From the NCBI GenBank assembly GCA_023398345.1, contig JAEWSK010000174.1:1-16663 (forward strand): DNA of 16,663 nt, written 5' to 3'. The position numbers and the translations under genes were made by a program. The DNA is from Armatimonadota bacterium (GTDB taxonomy: Bacteria > Armatimonadota > UBA5829). Shown one piece after another: positions 13,782 through 16,663 of this stretch. The stretch's first letter is position 1, and each line of letters starts with the position of its first letter. The notes beneath the pieces are model-generated. The model saw nothing but the letters and a program-made list of their open reading frames with translations, had not been told where the DNA came from and did not search any database.

Positions 13782-14725
13782 TTATGCAACTCTCCTTTGA
13801 TAATACCTGACGCATCTTTTGCGGCCATATTGTCCAGGTTAATCCATTTGACTCGCTCATCAGCTCTGAACCATGTATACTGACGCTTCGCAAAACGCCT
13901 TGTGTTCATCTTGAGCAGGAAAACTGCATCCTCTTTGCAATATTGCCCATTGATATAGCCAGCAATTTCTTTATACCCCAACCCCTGCATAGAAGGCAGG
14001 TTGGGATCTATGCCCTTTTTTAATAGGTCGGCCACTTCATCTATGAGGCCGACCTCAATCATATCATCAACACGCTTATCTATACGTCTGTAAAGCGCTT
14101 CGCGGTTCATTGTCAAACCAAACCATTGGGCATTTTGATAACCCCTCGGGCGCTTTGCGTCATTTGCAAAGAGCTTCGACGCCGGAACTCCACTGATCTG
14201 GTATATCTCAATTGCACGTATAACTCGTTTTAGATTGTTTGGATGAATTCGCTCGGCGGAAGCGGGATCAACGAGTCGAAGTCGCTCGTGAACATACTCA
14301 TTGCCAAACTCACGAGCATTTTCGGCGAGTTGAGCACGCAAGTTTTCATCTCGTCCAGGAATTTCCAAGTTCAGCCCATCCACTGCGGCACGAACGTAAA
14401 GCCCACTGCCTCCAACGATGACTACAGGTGGATTCCGATCCAACACATCTTCAATGGAACTGGCCGCGAGCTTTTGAAACTCGCCAACGCTAAACGGCTG
14501 CATTGGATCAGCCACATCTATTAGATGAAAATGCGCGCGTTTCTGTTCCTCGGAATTAGGCTTTGCCGTCCCGATGTCCATGCCGACATAGACGGCCATC
14601 GAATCAGCAGAGAGAATCTCACCGCCAATATCCGAGACAAGCTCAAGGGCCACCGCCGTCTTCCCTACAGCGGTGGGCCCTACAATTACTATCACTTCAC
14701 AACTATTTTCCGCTCGCTCGTCCAA
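13778..14725 (-). CDS. miaA: tRNA dimethylallyltransferase MiaA
   Basis: A 315-residue enzyme adding a dimethylallyl group to A37 of tRNAs reading UNN codons. Seen: P-loop GPTAVGKT at 16-23, [18 protein letters not shown] at 39-56 with D41, [30 protein letters not shown] and the C-terminal [13 protein letters not shown]. The longest frame begins with TTG at 14725. A GTG at 14695 would give [10 protein letters not shown], closer to many family members; an extended -10 element just upstream would make the TTG start leaderless, so the GTG is a real alternative. First gene of the six-gene minus-strand unit; four-base ATGA overlap with hfq. Confidence 0.95.
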   Translation of the reverse strand: MDERAENSCEVIVIVGPTAVGKTAVALELVSDIGGEILSADSMAVYVGMDIGTAKPNSEEQKRAHFHLIDVADPMQPFSVGEFQKLAASSIEDVLDRNPPVVIVGGSGLYVRAAVDGLNLEIPGRDENLRAQLAENAREFGNEYVHERLRLVDPASAERIHPNNLKRVIRAIEIYQISGVPASKLFANDAKRPRGYQNAQWFGLTMNREALYRRIDKRVDDMIEVGLIDEVADLLKKGIDPNLPSMQGLGYKEIAGYINGQYCKEDAVFLLKMNTRRFAKRQYTWFRADERVKWINLDNMAAKDASGIIKGELHK

Positions 14726-14732
14726 TCGCTAC

Positions 14733-14741
14733 AGTATATCA
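14733..14741 (-). promoter_or_regulatory. Extended -10 promoter element upstream of miaA
   Basis: On the minus strand TGATATACT gives the TGn extension plus TATACT. No good -35 hexamer lies 16-18 bases upstream, as expected for extended -10 promoters. The predicted start is near 14726, next to the TTG of the longest miaA frame. It would drive the whole miaA-to-cysK unit. Confidence 0.45.
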
Positions 14742-14793
14742 CAGCACCAAAGATTAGTGAATAGTTCTTATGGCGGATGTGTGATAAGCCACC

Positions 14794-14823
14794 TTGACAG
14801 TCTGCCTTAGCAAAACCTATAAT
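14794..14823 (+). promoter_or_regulatory. Near-consensus sigma-70 promoter for a tiny transcript
   Basis: Perfect TTGACA at 14794-14799 and perfect TATAAT at 14818-14823 with an 18-base spacer. It is the best promoter in the window. Transcription should start near 14830, on the plus strand, divergent from miaA and convergent with sbcC. Confidence 0.85.
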
Positions 14824-14856
14824 GTGTAAAGATGAATGATAGGGAGGTGAACCGTC

Positions 14857-14967
14857 CTGAGAATAAGAAAAAAAGAGCTAAACCGTGCAAAAAAGCGAGC
14901 CGAAGAGAGATATAAGGCGCGAATGAAAGCCGAACAGGGCACTGCCACCGGCGCAAAAAAGAAATAG
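14857..14967 (+). CDS. Tiny basic protein (36 residues) with CTG start, or small RNA
   Basis: Directly after the strong promoter comes GGGAGGTG at 14842-14849, then after 7 bases a CTG opening a 36-residue frame: RIRKKELNRAKKRAEERY follows the initiator, and the end is TGAKKK before TAG at 14965-14967. The product would be a highly basic helix with no hydrophobic or cysteine residues, similar in composition to the 41-residue protein at 4485-4610. An in-frame stop at 14848 excludes an earlier start. Other frames exist: ATG at 14832 or GTG at 14847, both giving a short lysine-rich peptide ending about 14920. Promoter and ribosome binding site are clear; the reading frame is not. A non-coding RNA is the main alternative. 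Confidence 0.45.
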   Translation: MRIRKKELNRAKKRAEERYKARMKAEQGTATGAKKK

Positions 14968-14981
14968 CTTGTGCCATTTTT

Positions 14982-15000
14982 ATCCTGACAAGTTCAGGAT
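14982..15000. repeat. Short palindrome downstream of the tiny transcript
   Basis: A perfect 7-bp inverted repeat ATCCTGA/TCAGGAT around CAAGT. A T-run precedes it on the plus strand, so it is not a standard terminator in that direction; on the minus strand it is followed by an A-run. The ATCCTGA...TCAGGATGAC form resembles short REP-like intergenic repeats in many bacteria and is similar in style to the palindrome at 3803-3823. It lies between the convergent tiny gene and sbcC. Confidence 0.5.
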
Positions 15001-15039
15001 GACGCTGCCCCGCGTTCATGCATTATGAGCGCAATCTGT

Positions 15040-16663
15040 CTACGGAATTACGCCGACTGGGATCGAATTGAGTTCACTCGACCGATCTGCTAGTCGGCTT
15101 GTTTTTGTCTTTTCGTCGAACTCAATCCACACGCAATTGTCCACTGCGTCATGTATAGATTCGACATGCGTTATTAAGATTATCTGCTCAAAACGATTCT
15201 TGAGATTTTGCAATAGCGAGACCACATTGTCTCTGCGCGTATCATCGAGCGAACCGAACACTTCATCGAGCACTAGCAATGAAAATGACTGCCCTGCTCG
15301 ATCCGCGATCATCTGAGATATAGCCAATCGGAGCGCCAGATTGACTATATCATCCTCACCGCCTGAAATGACGGGCTTTTCCTCGCCGTCGTCAACAATC
15401 ACGGCTTTATAGGCATCGTCAATATTGAGCGTAGTGTAACGGCCGTCGGTCATCTCGGACAGCAATTCACCTGCGGCATCCTCCAACTCCGGTCGGATAC
15501 GTGTATTGAGTTCCGCACGCAAAGCATCGAATGCCTTTGCAAGTGTGTCAAGATACAGACGTTCGGCGCGCTTTGCATTAAGATCCTCGATTCGGGCTTT
15601 ATGCGAAGCATCTTCCTGCTCAATCTGGCTCAGTATTGCACCGGCAGTTTTGACCTCACCGCGCTGCTTTTCAAGCTCTAACAACGCATTGTTTAGTCGA
15701 ACAGACGCAGACTCAAAATCGCGCGCAAGCTGCTCATGTTCCTGCTCAGAAAATGCCAACTCTGTAAGAGCAGACTCGGACACTGTAATTTCCAAGTTCC
15801 GCGCTTTTGTCTGTTCGTCGAGCACGGCGAGTTCCTCTGCAAGTTTGGGGAGACGGTCGATTTCGCCTTTTAATGCAGCCGCTCGCTCGCGCTCGGGCTG
15901 GAGATTTTCACGCAGTTGCTGAAGCTCACGGAACCGCTTCTCATCAAACCCGCCCGGCAACTTCGCCAATTCGTCCATGAGTGCTTTTAATTGACCGGAT
16001 TTCTCATCAATTTGCTTGCGCGTGCTATCAAACTCGGCGACACGTGCATCGGCATTCGACTTTTCTTTGCGAAGCTGCTCAGTTTGCGTATTAAGGCTTG
16101 CGCATGTTTTTTCTAGCTCATTAAGAAGACTTTTGTCTTGTTCAAGCGCGGTTTTTTGTGCTCGCAAAGAAGCAATTTGCCCGGTGACATCATTTATTTG
16201 AAGATCGAAGTTCGCGAGCACAGTAGAAAGCTCATCGGAAAGCGGCCTTTCACAAGTTGGGCACTTGCCGTCCGCGCCAGCGCTCTCAATTTGCTTGCGC
16301 TTTGCCAATACTTGCCTTGACTGCACCTCTAAACCGGCAATTTGGGCATCCAGCGAATGTGCGCGCCCAATTCTTTCTTCACGACACGCGCGCAATTTGC
16401 TATCTGTCTCGCTCAACAGCGATTCGGCCGCTTGCAGGCCAGCTTGGGTGCGAATTTGGTTGTCTTTTGAATTTAAAAAAGATTTCTCCCGCGCTCGGAG
16501 GGTCTTCATGTCATTTTCAAGCGCAGAAATTTGTCCACTGAGTCGCTGTCGGTCGCCTTCAAAATGGGACAGTTCAGTCAAATGATTCAGTTCATCGGCT
16601 TGCTCGCGAAAGCTGCTCAACTTCGTTTTTAAAGCATCGAACTCGGCATGCTTTGTATTTAGC
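15040..16663 (-). CDS. sbcC: SbcC/Rad50-type DNA repair ATPase, C-terminal part (runs off right edge)
   Basis: The frame is open to the right edge (541 complete residues visible), so the N-terminal Walker A half and the start lie outside. It is an SMC-like ATPase that with SbcD (Mre11) processes double-strand ends and hairpins. Seen: coiled-coil sequence on both sides of the zinc hook KCPTCERPL (first Cys codon at 16261-16263), the long return coil rich in E, K, L and R, then the ATPase lobe: signature motif VISGGEDDIVNLALRLA, Walker B SLLVLDEVFGSLD with D-loop, and ILITHVES with the switch His. The C-terminus is a short tail ending PVGVIP. Expected neighbour sbcD would lie beyond the right edge. 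It could be named Rad50; the motifs do not separate the two. Confidence 0.93.
   Translation of the reverse strand, partial: LNTKHAEFDALKTKLSSFREQADELNHLTELSHFEGDRQRLSGQISALENDMKTLRAREKSFLNSKDNQIRTQAGLQAAESLLSETDSKLRACREERIGRAHSLDAQIAGLEVQSRQVLAKRKQIESAGADGKCPTCERPLSDELSTVLANFDLQINDVTGQIASLRAQKTALEQDKSLLNELEKTCASLNTQTEQLRKEKSNADARVAEFDSTRKQIDEKSGQLKALMDELAKLPGGFDEKRFRELQQLRENLQPERERAAALKGEIDRLPKLAEELAVLDEQTKARNLEITVSESALTELAFSEQEHEQLARDFESASVRLNNALLELEKQRGEVKTAGAILSQIEQEDASHKARIEDLNAKRAERLYLDTLAKAFDALRAELNTRIRPELEDAAGELLSEMTDGRYTTLNIDDAYKAVIVDDGEEKPVISGGEDDIVNLALRLAISQMIADRAGQSFSLLVLDEVFGSLDDTRRDNVVSLLQNLKNRFEQIILITHVESIHDAVDNCVWIEFDEKTKTSRLADRSSELNSIPVGVIP

Noticed and set aside
1..16663. CRISPR array, insertion sequence, integrase or phage island
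   Set aside because: No spaced direct repeats, transposase or integrase motifs, or att-like duplication near the tRNA were seen.

Overview
The window reads as a bacterial chromosome segment of moderate GC from an anaerobic or facultatively anaerobic lineage. Evidence for this is a four-subunit 2-oxoacid:ferredoxin oxidoreductase, diaminopimelate synthesis through LL-diaminopimelate aminotransferase (DapL), an Hfq gene next to miaA, a Gfo/Idh/MocA dehydrogenase and a GH123-like exported protein. That mix, with heavy use of TTG starts, would fit Armatimonadota or a neighbouring phylum, but this is a tentative impression. No transposase, integrase, phage gene or CRISPR array was seen.

Layout. 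(1) 1-4401, plus strand: the 3' part of a Gfo/Idh/MocA oxidoreductase, then a MraY/WecA-type sugar-phosphate transferase that runs almost without a gap into the oxidoreductase genes korD-korA-korB-korC (delta, alpha, beta, gamma). A strong 15-bp-stem hairpin closes the unit. (2) 4485-8797, minus strand, read right to left: a two-helix membrane protein, a soluble GAF-GAF histidine kinase with its own promoter, a receiver-only response regulator, an exported GH123-like protein, a possible 22-residue micro-ORF and a 41-residue lysine-rich protein. (3) 8962-9078, plus strand: promoter and tRNA-Lys(UUU). (4) 9091-14725, minus strand: a tight six-gene unit miaA-hfq-dapF-dapL-hflX-cysK. DapL and DapF catalyse consecutive steps to meso-diaminopimelate, and the block sits between the classic partners hfq and hflX. 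(5) 14726-15039: an intergenic region with a near-ideal sigma-70 promoter on the plus strand driving a very short transcript with a strong ribosome binding site and a tiny basic reading frame, and a short palindrome. (6) 15040-16663, minus strand: the C-terminal part of a SbcC/Rad50 ATPase including the zinc hook, running off the right edge.

Most of the window is housekeeping: central carbon/ferredoxin metabolism, cell-wall precursor and lysine synthesis, tRNA modification, RNA chaperone, ribosome-associated GTPase, cysteine synthesis and DNA repair. The less explained parts are the kinase/receiver cluster with its downstream exported protein and coupled mini-genes, the tiny transcription unit divergent from miaA-hfq, and short palindromes in several intergenic gaps. 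No clear new defence or mobile system is visible.
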